The notes: a model not told the origin generated them from the letters alone. Positions 1 to 7,392 are shown, counted from the first letter of the stretch. The stretch is 45,333 nt of DNA from Eshraghiella sp964414835 (GCA_964414835.1 CAYPWY010000016.1:1-45333), one strand, 5' to 3'. Program-made: numbers and translations.

Positions 1-23
1 TTATCTGCCATACTAACACCGCC

Positions 24-203
24 TTACTTTTCTGCTGCTAATTCGTCAATAATTGCTTTAATTTTTGTTTTCTTATCTTTTGGTAACTCGTGCCTTAAAA
101 CTCTAGAAAATGCTGTTTCATGAGCATATCCCAAACGCTCCGACACTTCCCATAAATTTACGTTTTTTTCTTTTGCATAGTTTCTGATATCTAGATTTTT
201 CAT
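24..203 (-). CDS. Small predicted DNA-binding regulator of the element (59 aa)
   Basis: A 59-residue protein starts at an ATG preceded by a GTGAGGT Shine-Dalgarno about 6 bases upstream. It begins MKNLDIRNYAKEKNVNLWEV and continues with a helix-turn-helix-like segment (SERLGYAHETAFSRVLRHEL, about residues 21-40), followed by a lysine-rich tail. This matches the general look of short phage/ICE regulators that bind element DNA, but I cannot assign a family. It is divergent from the zinc-finger/integrase pair, so the 150-bp gap probably holds promoters for both sides. Another ATG (position 11 reading left, after a GGCGG site) begins the next gene, which leaves the window after three codons. Confidence 0.6.
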   Translation of the reverse strand: MKNLDIRNYAKEKNVNLWEVSERLGYAHETAFSRVLRHELPKDKKTKIKAIIDELAAEK

Positions 204-233
204 GATTAAACCTCACTTTCCGAAAATATTTTG

Positions 234-262
234 TTGACACTTTGGTTTTTACATGTTATAGT
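234..262 (+). promoter_or_regulatory. Sigma-A promoter with extended -10 for the zinc-finger/integrase operon
   Basis: TTGACA (234-239), a 17-bp spacer, then TATAGT (257-262). A TG at 254-255 gives an extended -10. Transcription would begin near 269, about 84 bases before the TTG start at 353. This is a near-consensus vegetative promoter, read directly from sequence. Confidence 0.8.
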
Positions 263-352
263 GTTTACAATAATAACAATACCAGATTTAATCTAGGTAG
301 TCCATTATCACTTTGTTTGCATTATTTTTTTTGAAAAGAGGGTGTCTACAAT

Positions 353-1300
353 TTGGAAGTGAAAGATATACATACAAATTTACAGATATTTCAATATTTG
401 GGATTCCCCTGTGTCTTCGGGAAAGATGGTCTCTTTGTAGAGGAAGTGCAATTAGTTGTTACGGATACTGGCTATATTAACTATCCAGATACAGAAAGTA
501 TTTTCTATAAGAAAAAATATCCTTTGGAAGAAAAATTCTCTTTCGGTGATATAATTGTAGAATTTTCCAATTCTGGCAGAGATGCAAGAAAAATTATATC
601 CCTATTTGAATTTTTCCGGACAAAATATACTTATCCTACCATTGACTTTGCAAAGGAATTTTATCGTGCTTTTAGAGATATAGGCTATTCAGACTTGGTT
701 ACAAGATGCATTGTTTTTGGTGCTTTATATCAGCTATGTCTTTGTAAAACATTACAAAATTTTGAATATAAAGAGTATTTTTATCTTTGGGTTTTTATCA
801 ATCCGGTAAATATTATTTCTCAAACAAAGTATCTTCACGAGGGCTTTGCTAAAGTTTATTTTGAAGAAGATCCAGATGGAAATCCGCTACTTGTTTATAC
901 AGGATTTGAAAACTATACTTTACAGGTTTTTGATTCAATTCACGCAAGAAAGCATAATATTACTATACGCGAATGCTCTTACTGTAATGGTTTTTTTGTC
1001 GAAAGAAACGGAAACAATATCAAGTACTGCTCAAAATGCGGAGCTATCCAAAGCGACTTAAAAGCAGATGTTTTTCAAAAAGCATACAGAAGAGCATACA
1101 AGACGATGTTACAACGACAAAAACGTTACGGAAACAAATGTAATAAAGATGAGAATGATTATTTCAAAAAATATACTGAAGTATGGATAACTGCCGCAAA
1201 GAAACAGCTGCAGCTGTATAAAAAAAATAATGACATTATCGGTTTCGAGAAATACCTGAAGGAATCAACTCAAGCATATAAACCCCAAAAAAGGAAGTGA
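353..1300 (+). CDS. Element-encoded zinc-finger protein, possibly DUF6076-like (315 aa)
   Basis: The start is a TTG at 353, 8 bases after a strong GAGGGTG ribosome site. No ATG in this frame has comparable context. The N-terminal two thirds is a mixed, aromatic-rich domain I do not recognise. The C-terminal part has four cysteines in a C-x2-C...C-x2-C arrangement (Cys208, Cys211, Cys226, Cys229; pattern FFVERNGNNIKYCSKC between pairs) followed by a basic helix. That is how zinc fingers of the CGNR/DUF6076 type look in proteins beside Firmicutes integrases, so a nucleic-acid-binding role is inferred. The stop is 4 bases before the integrase ATG, so the two are co-transcribed and may act together, for example in control of integration or excision. 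The function is unproven. Confidence 0.7.
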   Translation: MEVKDIHTNLQIFQYLGFPCVFGKDGLFVEEVQLVVTDTGYINYPDTESIFYKKKYPLEEKFSFGDIIVEFSNSGRDARKIISLFEFFRTKYTYPTIDFAKEFYRAFRDIGYSDLVTRCIVFGALYQLCLCKTLQNFEYKEYFYLWVFINPVNIISQTKYLHEGFAKVYFEEDPDGNPLLVYTGFENYTLQVFDSIHARKHNITIRECSYCNGFFVERNGNNIKYCSKCGAIQSDLKADVFQKAYRRAYKTMLQRQKRYGNKCNKDENDYFKKYTEVWITAAKKQLQLYKKNNDIIGFEKYLKESTQAYKPQKRK

Positions 1301-1304
1301 TTGA

Positions 1305-2501
1305 ATGGCTCTTATTAAATGCCCAGAATGTGGCAAAGAAATTTCAGAGTATGCGATACAATGCGGCTACTGCTTTTATCCGTTAAAAGAAAAATCCGTC
1401 AATATTCCTGTTCCTACTCCAAAAGTATCACGTATAAGAAACGGTAAACCCTCTAAGAATGGCAATGGTACAGGCTCTATAACTCACCTAAAAGGTAATC
1501 TGCGGAAACCTTATAGAGTTAGGGTAACTGTTGGCTGGAAGTATGACACTGAAAAAAGCAGGGTAAAACAGATTAGAAAAAACATAGGCTATTACGAAAC
1601 AAGGGAACTTGCCGAAAATGCACTCGCTAACTATCGGCAAAATCCCTATGACATAGATGCTTCTAAAATCACGTTTGCAGAGATATTTGATAAGTGGAGT
1701 GCTGAACACTTCCCGACTATCTCACAAAGCAATATACACGGTTACAATGCCGCCTATAAGCTATGTACTGCTATACAAGACATGGTGTTTGCTGATATAA
1801 GACTTTCACATCTGCAAGGTGTAGTTGATGATTGCGGCAAAAACTACCCCACATTGCGAAAATTACGGGTTTTATTTAACGTGCTATATGGCTATGCTAT
1901 GAAAAATGATGTATGTGCTAAAGATTATTCAGAATTTGTAGACATAGACAGGTACAAAGACCGCAACCCTGATAAATACGATAGAACTATTTTTAATGAC
2001 ACAGAAATAGAAAAGCTGTGGAAAGTAGCTGATACAGACGAATATCTACAGTTACCGCTTATACTAATTTATACTGGCTTACGTGTAGGGGAATTATGGA
2101 ATTTGAAATCATCTGATGTAAATTTTGATGGTAGATATTTCGAGATAACAAAGTCCAAAACTCCGGCAGGAGTTCGCACAGTTCCGATTGCTGAAAAAAT
2201 TGCTCCATATTTTAAACATTGGTTGTCTAAAGGTACAGAATATGTTTTTACCAATCGTCAAGGCAACCAATTCAAGGATAGAAATTTTCGTGATAGTTAC
2301 TGGCAGCCTACAATGGATTTACTCAATTTAGAGCATAAACCCCATGACACACGCCATACCTGCGTATCTCTCTTAACAGCAGCAGGAATTGACGATAAAA
2401 TTATTAGAAAGATTGTAGGTCATGCCGGAAAAACCGTTACCGAAACCGTCTACACGCATCTTGAAATAGATATGCTGATAGATGCCATAAACAAAATTTA
2501 A
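1305..2501 (+). CDS. Tyrosine site-specific integrase with N-terminal zinc ribbon (398 aa)
   Basis: Catalyses strand cutting and rejoining between the element and chromosomal attachment sites. An AAGGAAG site precedes the ATG. The domains, in order, are: a zinc ribbon (Cys6, Cys9, Cys20, Cys23); a linker and arm-binding-like domain (about 50-110); a helical core-binding domain (about 122-215); and a catalytic domain with all expected residues, Arg260 (TGLRVGEL), His347 and Arg350 (HDTRH), His373 (GHAGKT) and the nucleophile Tyr383 (VYTHLE). The full set means it should be active. The extra N-terminal ribbon is unusual compared with the Tn916/lambda-type layout, where the arm-binding domain comes first. 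The gene reads toward rpsI, the presumed target, 1.4 kb away. Confidence 0.93.
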   Translation: MALIKCPECGKEISEYAIQCGYCFYPLKEKSVNIPVPTPKVSRIRNGKPSKNGNGTGSITHLKGNLRKPYRVRVTVGWKYDTEKSRVKQIRKNIGYYETRELAENALANYRQNPYDIDASKITFAEIFDKWSAEHFPTISQSNIHGYNAAYKLCTAIQDMVFADIRLSHLQGVVDDCGKNYPTLRKLRVLFNVLYGYAMKNDVCAKDYSEFVDIDRYKDRNPDKYDRTIFNDTEIEKLWKVADTDEYLQLPLILIYTGLRVGELWNLKSSDVNFDGRYFEITKSKTPAGVRTVPIAEKIAPYFKHWLSKGTEYVFTNRQGNQFKDRNFRDSYWQPTMDLLNLEHKPHDTRHTCVSLLTAAGIDDKIIRKIVGHAGKTVTETVYTHLEIDMLIDAINKI

Positions 2502-2519
2502 GAAAGGAAATGATAAACA

Positions 2520-2675
2520 ATGAATGCAACAATTTATGTAAACGGAAAGCGTGTCACGAAAGAGGAACTCAAAAATATCGAAATAAAAAGCGAAACAGTA
2601 AAGAGGATATTTGCAGAGAAGCTTTCTCATTCATCTGATAATCACGAAAGAAATAATATCACAGAACCCGAATAA
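2520..2675 (+). CDS. Small hypothetical protein after the integrase (51 aa)
   Basis: An ATG at 2520 follows GAAAGGAAATG-type ribosome site sequence 18 bases after the integrase stop. The 51-residue product begins MNATIYVNGKRVTKEELKNI and ends in a polar tail (NNITEPE). The start resembles short element proteins with one beta hairpin and a charged helix. I cannot name a family. It is followed by a hairpin that may end the operon. Position and ribosome site support that it is real; the function is unknown. Confidence 0.6.
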   Translation: MNATIYVNGKRVTKEELKNIEIKSETVKRIFAEKLSHSSDNHERNNITEPE

Positions 2676-2702
2676 AAACCACTGAAAACTCAATCGCATC
2701 AG

Positions 2703-2732
2703 AGGGTGTCTGCTATATGCAGATGCCCTTTA
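2703..2732 (+). terminator. Hairpin ending the integrase operon
   Basis: AGGGTGTCTGC (2703-2713) pairs perfectly with GCAGATGCCCT (2719-2729), with one G-T wobble, around a TATAT loop. A short T stretch follows. The stem is strong and the U-tract weak, so it could be a terminator or an mRNA 3' stabiliser. Confidence 0.55.
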
Positions 2733-2739
2733 CCCATTT

Positions 2740-2779
2740 CAAAAAAGAAAACCGCTACCCTCCTACTTTGGGTAACGGT
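2740..2779 (-). terminator. Rho-independent terminator of the 88-aa gene
   Basis: On the minus strand ACCGTTACCC (2779-2770) pairs with GGGTAGCGGT (2760-2751) with one internal mismatch. It is followed by TTTTCTTTTTT (2750-2740). It lies 42 bases past the stop of the leftward 88-residue gene. Confidence 0.75.
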
Positions 2780-2820
2780 CATCCTAAATGCACTTATGCA
2801 GGATTTAACAATCTATGATG

Positions 2821-3087
2821 TTAATATTCTATCCCGACTTTTTCATACTCGCCTTTGATAAATTCCTCAACATCTTCCAATGTCCAGAGGTGGTCATAAT
2901 TTGCATCATAGCACCCCCAAACAAGTAAGCCTGTGTTTAAATCTTCAACAACATATCCAGTATATGATGCACCATTGCAATCTCTCACAACTGCACCACT
3001 ATTCAAATAGTGCTGAAAACCCTTGCTTACTCTGTAGCCTGCTTCATAGGCTCTATTTCTGATTGTTTCTAAAGAATATTTTGACAT
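2821..3087 (-). CDS. Element accessory protein, hypothetical (88 aa)
   Basis: The ATG is preceded by GGAGGT at a 7-base distance. The protein starts MSKYSLETIRNRAYEAGY and has a central GASYTGYVVEDLNTGLLVWG stretch that looks like a small beta sheet, then an acidic C-terminal helix (LEDVEEFIKGEYEKVG). Similar short soluble proteins are frequent in Firmicutes ICEs, but I know no function for them. It has its own promoter (3205-3233) and its own terminator, so it is a single-gene unit of opposite direction to the integrase. It has no signal peptide or membrane segment. Confidence 0.72.
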   Translation of the reverse strand: MSKYSLETIRNRAYEAGYRVSKGFQHYLNSGAVVRDCNGASYTGYVVEDLNTGLLVWGCYDANYDHLWTLEDVEEFIKGEYEKVGIEY

Positions 3088-3204
3088 ACTGCATACCTCC
3101 GTTAATCTGAAAATATGTTGATAGTTTCAGTAGGATATATGCTGTCTTGTTTTATACTATAGTGTTCTGTGCTATTCCCTCCTGCTTTGTGCCTTGTACC
3201 GATA

Positions 3205-3233
3205 TTATAAACTCAAATAAGACAAATTGCAAT
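3205..3233 (-). promoter_or_regulatory. Promoter of the 88-aa gene
   Basis: Reading leftward: TTGCAA (3233-3228), a 17-bp spacer, TATAAT (3210-3205). It leaves a leader of about 110 bases before the ATG at 3087. This leader contains an orphan AGGAGGG site near 3165-3175 with no usable start codon right after it. Confidence 0.75.
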
Positions 3234-3243
3234 TACCTTGATA

Positions 3244-3663
3244 TTATTTCTTATGCGACTTCGTTATTATCCGCCTTATGTCCTGCATCTTGTCAGCGTA
3301 AATGTTCCTGTTGCCCGTTGTATCATTGATATAGCCCTCTTTTAAAATAATAGTGTAATGCTTATTCATACCGTTTATTTCCTCAACATGCATACTCTCT
3401 ATCATTTCCCGGTACTTTGCCGCTACTTGCCACTTATCGAGCATTTTCTGATGTTCTTCTGTAAATTCATTCCCCTGTTTTGATATATGGCTCTCTCCAC
3501 TGCTCAAATCGGCGCATATAAGCCTAAAAAGATATTCATTAACACTTATTTGCATTTTATCCGCTATGGCTCTGATTTTGGCTTTTTCGCCTTTTGGAAT
3601 ACATAAGTTGATTCTATCGTAATGTTCCCGAATATGCTGATTCTTGTATGCTGTCCTTGTCAT
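3244..3663 (-). CDS. Ribbon-helix-helix-like DNA-binding protein of the element (139 aa)
   Basis: The N-terminal region (about residues 10-52: basic YDRINLCIPKGEK, then a helix KAKIRAIADKM and a second helix SVNEYLFRLI) fits an Arc/MetJ-type ribbon-helix-helix. Such proteins act as antitoxin-like or plasmid-control repressors and often repress their own gene. The middle is a charged helix and the C-terminus is a lysine-rich tail. I place the start at the ATG at 3663, behind GGAAAGGGA. A GTG at 3681 would add six residues and cannot be excluded. No toxin-sized partner gene lies next to it, which argues against a simple toxin-antitoxin pair. A perfect palindrome upstream may be its operator (inference). 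Confidence 0.72.
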   Translation of the reverse strand: MTRTAYKNQHIREHYDRINLCIPKGEKAKIRAIADKMQISVNEYLFRLICADLSSGESHISKQGNEFTEEHQKMLDKWQVAAKYREMIESMHVEEINGMNKHYTIILKEGYINDTTGNRNIYADKMQDIRRIITKSHKK

Positions 3664-3721
3664 AAAACCGTCCCTTTCCACCTTATACTCTGAAAACCAT
3701 TGTATTTACCGGATTTTCAGC

Positions 3722-3750
3722 ATTTTAGCACTGTCTTACGTAAGACACAA
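3722..3750 (-). promoter_or_regulatory. Palindromic operator-like site within a possible promoter
   Basis: TGTCTTACGTAAGACA (3732-3747) is a perfect 16-bp palindrome. It overlaps the spacer of a possible leftward promoter, TTGTGT (3750-3745), 17 bp, TAAAAT (3727-3722), lying 59 bases before the ribbon-helix-helix gene. The palindrome is certain. The promoter is weak by sequence, and the operator role is inference. Confidence 0.5.
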
Positions 3751-3771
3751 CACAGAAAAAGTACATTGATG

Positions 3772-3802
3772 GGGCTACAATAGGGCTACAATAGGGCTAC
3801 AT
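3772..3802. repeat. Three 11-bp direct repeats near the attachment end
   Basis: GGGCTACAATA occurs at 3772-3782 and 3783-3793, followed by a partial third copy GGGCTACAT at 3794-3802. The exact 11-bp period is about one helical turn. Arm-type binding sites of tyrosine integrases (for example the 11-bp DR-2 repeats of Tn916) look like this, and the position between the integrase and rpsI fits. The role as integrase arm sites is inferred. Confidence 0.65.
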
Positions 3803-3853
3803 GGTAAATTTTTCTACATTTTTTACAAATTATTGAACACTTAGAAAATAAAG

Positions 3854-3888
3854 AAAACCCCCGAAAATACTGGACTTTCGGGAGTTTT
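3854..3888. terminator. Bidirectional terminator after rpsI
   Basis: CCCGAAA (3860-3866) pairs with TTTCGGG (3876-3882). After one mismatch, C3858/G3884 and four A-T pairs (3854-3857 with 3885-3888) continue the stem. T-rich sequence follows in both directions. It ends the rplM-rpsI transcript and shields rpsI from the element. Confidence 0.85.
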
Positions 3889-3914
3889 GAATACTTTTTG
3901 AAAACCTTGTGAAA

Positions 3915-4322
3915 TTATCTCTTCGAGAACTGCGGTGCCCTGCGGGCGGCTTTGAGACCGTATTTCTTACGCTCTTTCATTCTGGGATCTCTTGTAAGGA
4001 ATCCTGCTGCCTTGAGTACAGGTCTGTAATCTGCATCTGCCTTAAGAAGCGCTCTTGAGATACCGTGTCTGATCGCGCCTGCCTGACCTGTTGTGCCACC
4101 GCCGTGTACATTCACCAATACGTCAAACTTATCTGCTGTATCGGTTGCTGCAAGAGGCTGACGTACAATGAGCTTGAGCGTCTCAAGACCAAAATAGCTG
4201 TCAATATCTCTCTTATTTATTGTAATATCGCCTTTACCCGGCATAATATATACTCTTGCAATACTCTTTTTTCTTCTTCCTGTTCCGTAGAACCTTGCGC
4301 TTGCTGTTTTCTTAGCTGCCAT
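3915..4322 (-). CDS. rpsI: 30S ribosomal protein S9
   Basis: S9 contacts the anticodon arm of P-site tRNA through its C-terminal tail. The protein shows the typical RFYGTGRRKKSIARVY start, the central GGGTTGQAGAIRHGISRAL and the conserved basic C-terminus ending APQFSKR. The 135 residues include a slightly longer N-terminus. It lies 19 bp after rplM in the usual rplM-rpsI pair. The intact 3' end borders the element, consistent with insertion that restores the coding sequence. Confidence 0.97.
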   Translation of the reverse strand: MAAKKTASARFYGTGRRKKSIARVYIMPGKGDITINKRDIDSYFGLETLKLIVRQPLAATDTADKFDVLVNVHGGGTTGQAGAIRHGISRALLKADADYRPVLKAAGFLTRDPRMKERKKYGLKAARRAPQFSKR

Positions 4323-4341
4323 TATAATTTCCTCCTTCTGA

Positions 4342-4770
4342 TTAAAATGTTAAAACTTCCGGTTTCTGAGCTTCATGCTTATGATCCGGTCCAACATATA
4401 CGTGGAGTTTAGTGTACATTTCTCTTCCTAAAGGTCCCTTCGGAAGCATTCCCTTAACTGCATGTTCAATAACTCTTTCAGGATGTTTAGCAAGCATTTC
4501 CTTGAGTGTAGTCTCTTTGAGTCCTCCAACCCATCCTGAGTGATTGTAATAAATCTTCTGATCAAGTTTCTTGCCTGTTACACTTATCTTCTCTGCATTG
4601 ACTACGATAACGTAATCTCCTGTGTCAATGCTTGGTGTATAGATAGGTTTATTTTTCCCTCTTAAAACCTTAGCTACCTCTGAAGCAAGACGACCTAATG
4701 TATATCCTGTAGCATCAACTACATACCATTTTCTTTCAATTGTTGATGGTCCAGCCATAAATGTTTTCAT
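4342..4770 (-). CDS. rplM: 50S ribosomal protein L13
   Basis: L13 is an early assembly protein of the 50S subunit. I start it at the ATG at 4770 (MKTFMAGPSTIERKWYVVD, 142 aa), because AAGGAGGT sits 6 bases upstream. An ATG 24 bases further out would place that ribosome site inside the gene. The family signature region LPKGPLGREMYTKLHVYVG is near residues 108-126. First gene of the rplM-rpsI unit, with its own promoter and leader. Confidence 0.97.
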   Translation of the reverse strand: MKTFMAGPSTIERKWYVVDATGYTLGRLASEVAKVLRGKNKPIYTPSIDTGDYVIVVNAEKISVTGKKLDQKIYYNHSGWVGGLKETTLKEMLAKHPERVIEHAVKGMLPKGPLGREMYTKLHVYVGPDHKHEAQKPEVLTF

Positions 4771-4819
4771 TGGTTTACCTCCTTGAATTGTCATACAAAC
4801 AATGTTAGCTTATATATTA

Positions 4820-4853
4820 AAAATGTCTCTCCGGGGCATGGTTGAAACATTTT
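4820..4853 (-). promoter_or_regulatory. L13-type leader hairpin in the rplM 5' UTR
   Basis: In the transcript, AAAAUGUUUC (4853-4844) pairs with GAGACAUUUU (4829-4820) with one U-G wobble, closing a 14-base loop that contains GCCCCGG. It sits about 50 bases before the rplM ATG. Autoregulatory L13 leaders before rplM are known in low-GC Gram-positives (Rfam L13_leader). Membership of this one is inferred from position and shape. Confidence 0.65.
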
Positions 4854-4878
4854 ATTCTAAATTCCGCCACAGTTAGAT

Positions 4879-4907
4879 ATTATATAATAGTAAATTATGG
4901 GTGTCAA
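4879..4907 (-). promoter_or_regulatory. Perfect-consensus sigma-A promoter of rplM-rpsI
   Basis: Reading leftward: TTGACA (4907-4902), 17 bp, TATAAT (4884-4879). Both hexamers match the consensus exactly. The start point near 4872 gives a leader of about 100 bases that contains the L13-type hairpin. This separates rplM-rpsI from the truA transcript. Confidence 0.93.
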
Positions 4908-4939
4908 CATATTTTTTCATATTTTATTGATAATATGCC

Positions 4940-5701
4940 TTATAAACCGGATTTTTTCTCTCCCAATTCCTTATATACAATCTCCACAAGGGTGAGCCCT
5001 CTGGCAGGTGCAGTCGGGCCCGCCAGCCGCCTGTCCTTTGAGGCAATAATACCCTTTATGTGTTCAGGCTGAATATCGCCCTGCCCCACCTTAATAAGTG
5101 TTCCGGCAATTATCCTTACCATATTATAAAGAAAGCCGCTGCCTGTTACTCTTATGATTATATCCCTGCCATCTCTTAATACTTTAAGGTCATAAATTGT
5201 TCTGACTTTGTCAGCCGCCTGACTTCCCGATGCACAAAAAGCACTGAAATCGTGTTCACCGATAAAATATTCCGCCGCCCTCTTCATTGGCTCCACATCT
5301 ATATTTCCGTAACAGAAATGAGAATATAGTCTTTTCTTAGGGTTTAAAAACGTATCATTTAAAATACTGTATTCGTATGTCTTAACACAGTCCGTATGTC
5401 TGGGATGAAAATCCGGTGGAACGGCTTTAGACTGGCACACACGTATATCCTCAGGCAGTCTGGCATTGAGCGCATATGATATTTTTTCTGCGGGCATCCT
5501 TGTATCCACATCAAACACTGCCGCGTTTCCCAGTGCATGTACTCCTGCATCCGTCCTGCTTGCCCCTGTAAGCTCTATTTCTTTTCCAAACAGGTCATTT
5601 AAAGCCTCATATAATTTCCCCTCAATCGTAACGGCATTGGGCTGTATCTGCCAGCCGGAATATGCAGTACCGTCATATGCAACACGAATCAAAACCCTCA
5701 T
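4940..5701 (-). CDS. truA: tRNA pseudouridine synthase A
   Basis: Converts uridines 38-40 of the tRNA anticodon stem-loop to pseudouridine. The 253-residue length is usual. The catalytic Asp51 lies in SRTDAGVHALGN. The usual G before R is S here, which many families tolerate. Family motifs FHPRHTDCVKTYEY, HDFSAFCASGS and GSGFLYNMVRIIAGTL follow in order. It begins 14 bp after ecfT, behind GGAGACGGG, and closes the ecfA1-ecfA2-ecfT-truA group, an arrangement common in clostridia. Confidence 0.96.
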   Translation of the reverse strand: MRVLIRVAYDGTAYSGWQIQPNAVTIEGKLYEALNDLFGKEIELTGASRTDAGVHALGNAAVFDVDTRMPAEKISYALNARLPEDIRVCQSKAVPPDFHPRHTDCVKTYEYSILNDTFLNPKKRLYSHFCYGNIDVEPMKRAAEYFIGEHDFSAFCASGSQAADKVRTIYDLKVLRDGRDIIIRVTGSGFLYNMVRIIAGTLIKVGQGDIQPEHIKGIIASKDRRLAGPTAPARGLTLVEIVYKELGEKKSGL

Positions 5702-5715
5702 ATCTTTCCCGTCTC

Positions 5716-6528
5716 CTACATAAATTTATTCCACAGTATTTTAGACGCAATAGCCGTTCCCAGATAGGCAAAAAGAATCACATATGCCATTCCGTCTCTT
5801 GGCTTATACTTAAGCGGCTTCATCTTGGTTCTGCCTTTTCCGCCACGGTAGCATCTCGCCTCCATAGCCGTTGCCAAATCATACGCACGCCTTATCGCCG
5901 ATATAAAAAGCGGTACCAAAAGCGGCAGCATTGATTTAACTCTTTTGAAGAAGTTTCCCTCATCGAAGCTGGCGCCTCTTGCGGTCTGCGCTTTCATTAT
6001 TTTATCGGTTTCTTCCATAAGAATTGGTATAAACCTCAAGGCGATTGACATCATCATTGCAATCTCATGCACAGGAAATTTCACAACCTTGAGAAAGCTC
6101 AATGATTTTTCCAATCCGTCTGTCAAATCGTTAGGCGTTGTCGTAAGCGTCATAATTGATGCGCCCATAATCAGCATAATAAGCCTTATTCCCATGTATC
6201 CTGCCTGCACAAGGCCTTCATAGGTAATACTTAATTTCCGGAATCTTACAAGCACATGCCCGTCGGTCAAAAAAACATTACATACAAGACTGAATATCAA
6301 TATTATAATAATCGCCTTCAGACCTCTTAAAATATATTTCACCGGAACTTTTGATATTCTGATACATGTGAAAAGAAATACCGCCGCCAGAAAATATATT
6401 GCAGGATTCTTGGCAAGGAAGAGCGTCACAATATATAAAATTGTTCCAAACAGCTTTACGCGCGGGTCAAGCTTGTGAATACCTGAACCCGTAGGATAAT
6501 ACTGCCCGATTGTTATATCTTTTAACAT
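5716..6528 (-). CDS. ecfT: Energy-coupling factor transporter transmembrane protein EcfT
   Basis: EcfT is the membrane scaffold that connects the two ATPases to interchangeable substrate-binding S components for vitamin or metal uptake. The 270-residue protein has about five hydrophobic segments, with several in residues 25-125 and one at the C-terminus. It has the cytoplasmic coupling helices with Ala-Arg-Gly-type motifs (TARGASF and MEARCYRGG). No S component gene is beside it, as expected for a shared group II ECF module. It overlaps nothing and lies 12 bp after ecfA2. Confidence 0.94.
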   Translation of the reverse strand: MLKDITIGQYYPTGSGIHKLDPRVKLFGTILYIVTLFLAKNPAIYFLAAVFLFTCIRISKVPVKYILRGLKAIIIILIFSLVCNVFLTDGHVLVRFRKLSITYEGLVQAGYMGIRLIMLIMGASIMTLTTTPNDLTDGLEKSLSFLKVVKFPVHEIAMMMSIALRFIPILMEETDKIMKAQTARGASFDEGNFFKRVKSMLPLLVPLFISAIRRAYDLATAMEARCYRGGKGRTKMKPLKYKPRDGMAYVILFAYLGTAIASKILWNKFM

Positions 6529-6540
6529 CTGCCATACCTT

Positions 6541-7392
6541 TCATCTGCCTGAAAAAGCCTTTACAATACTCTCAAATCCTTCTTCAATGGTAGTTGCCGT
6601 AGTGTCGACATCAATACCGCGGTTTTTAAGCGCATTCATTATATAGGTCACCTGCGGTGCCGCAAGCCCTATTTTTTCCAGTTCCCTGTAATGAGCAAAG
6701 ACTTCTTTGGGTGTGTCATCATATATAAGCTCTCCCTGATTCATAACAAGGATTCTGTCAACGTATTTTGCCACGTCCTCCATGCTGTGTGAGACCAGAA
6801 TTACTGTCATTTGGGTTTTATCATGCATATCCCTGACCATGTCAAGTATTTCGTCCCTGCCCTGAGGGTCAAGCCCTGCTGTGGGCTCATCGAGAATCAG
6901 TACTTCCGGTTTCATGGCAATTACTCCTGCTATTGCCGCACGCCTTTTTTGTCCTCCTGAAAGCTCAAATGGCGAGTTATAGAAAAGATCTTTGTCCATA
7001 CCCACCAGTTCCAACGCTTCAAATGCGCGCAGTTCGCACTCTTTTTTACTTAATCCAAGATTCTTTGGGCCAAAACAGACATCCTTAAAAACAGTCGACT
7101 CAAAAAGCTGGTGTTCGGGATATTGGAATACCAGCCCAACCCTGCCCCGCAGTTCTTTCATATTATAGCCTTTATCATATATATCCTGACCGTCAAAATA
7201 TACGCTGCCGGATTTACCCCGTAAAAGCCCGTTAAAAATCTGTGTTAAAGTTGATTTTCCGGAACCGGTATGCCCTATAAGACCTATAAATTCATTTTTT
7301 TCAATAACCAGGCTTATGTCCTTGAGTGCATGTTTGACGAAGCCTGAGCCTTCTCCGTATACGTAATTAATCTTATCTAATATAATCGACAT
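6541..7392 (-). CDS. ecfA2: ECF transporter ATPase EcfA2
   Basis: One of the two ATP-binding subunits of the ECF module. Walker A is GHTGSGKST near residue 40. The Q-loop is VFQYPEHQLFE, the signature is LSGGQKRR, Walker B is VLILDEPTAGLDP and the switch histidine is in LVSHSMED. The gene starts 16 bases inside the end of ecfA1, which indicates translational coupling. The 283-residue length is typical of EcfA2 with its C-terminal dimer domain. Confidence 0.95.
   Translation of the reverse strand: MSIILDKINYVYGEGSGFVKHALKDISLVIEKNEFIGLIGHTGSGKSTLTQIFNGLLRGKSGSVYFDGQDIYDKGYNMKELRGRVGLVFQYPEHQLFESTVFKDVCFGPKNLGLSKKECELRAFEALELVGMDKDLFYNSPFELSGGQKRRAAIAGVIAMKPEVLILDEPTAGLDPQGRDEILDMVRDMHDKTQMTVILVSHSMEDVAKYVDRILVMNQGELIYDDTPKEVFAHYRELEKIGLAAPQVTYIMNALKNRGIDVDTTATTIEEGFESIVKAFSGR

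Larger units (their letters stand above)
1..3853. mobile_element. One end of an integrative element next to rpsI (left part outside window)
   Basis: The stretch left of rpsI carries a tyrosine integrase, small regulators, short accessory genes of plasmid/ICE style, an 11-bp direct repeat array and a 16-bp palindrome. None of these belongs to a ribosomal operon. Integration beside the 3' end of rpsI is known for integrative conjugative and mobilizable elements of streptococci. That this element uses the same target is an inference from position. The opposite att end lies to the left of base 1, so the duplicated attachment core cannot be seen. The right boundary is placed just before the rpsI terminator but could fall anywhere from about 3800 to 3950. 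Conjugation or replication genes are not in view, so ICE, IME or prophage cannot be told apart. Confidence 0.65.

Noticed and set aside
3244..3681. Toxin-antitoxin pair formed by the ribbon-helix-helix protein
   Set aside because: No adjacent toxin-like gene; the 88-aa gene has its own promoter and is 157 bp away.
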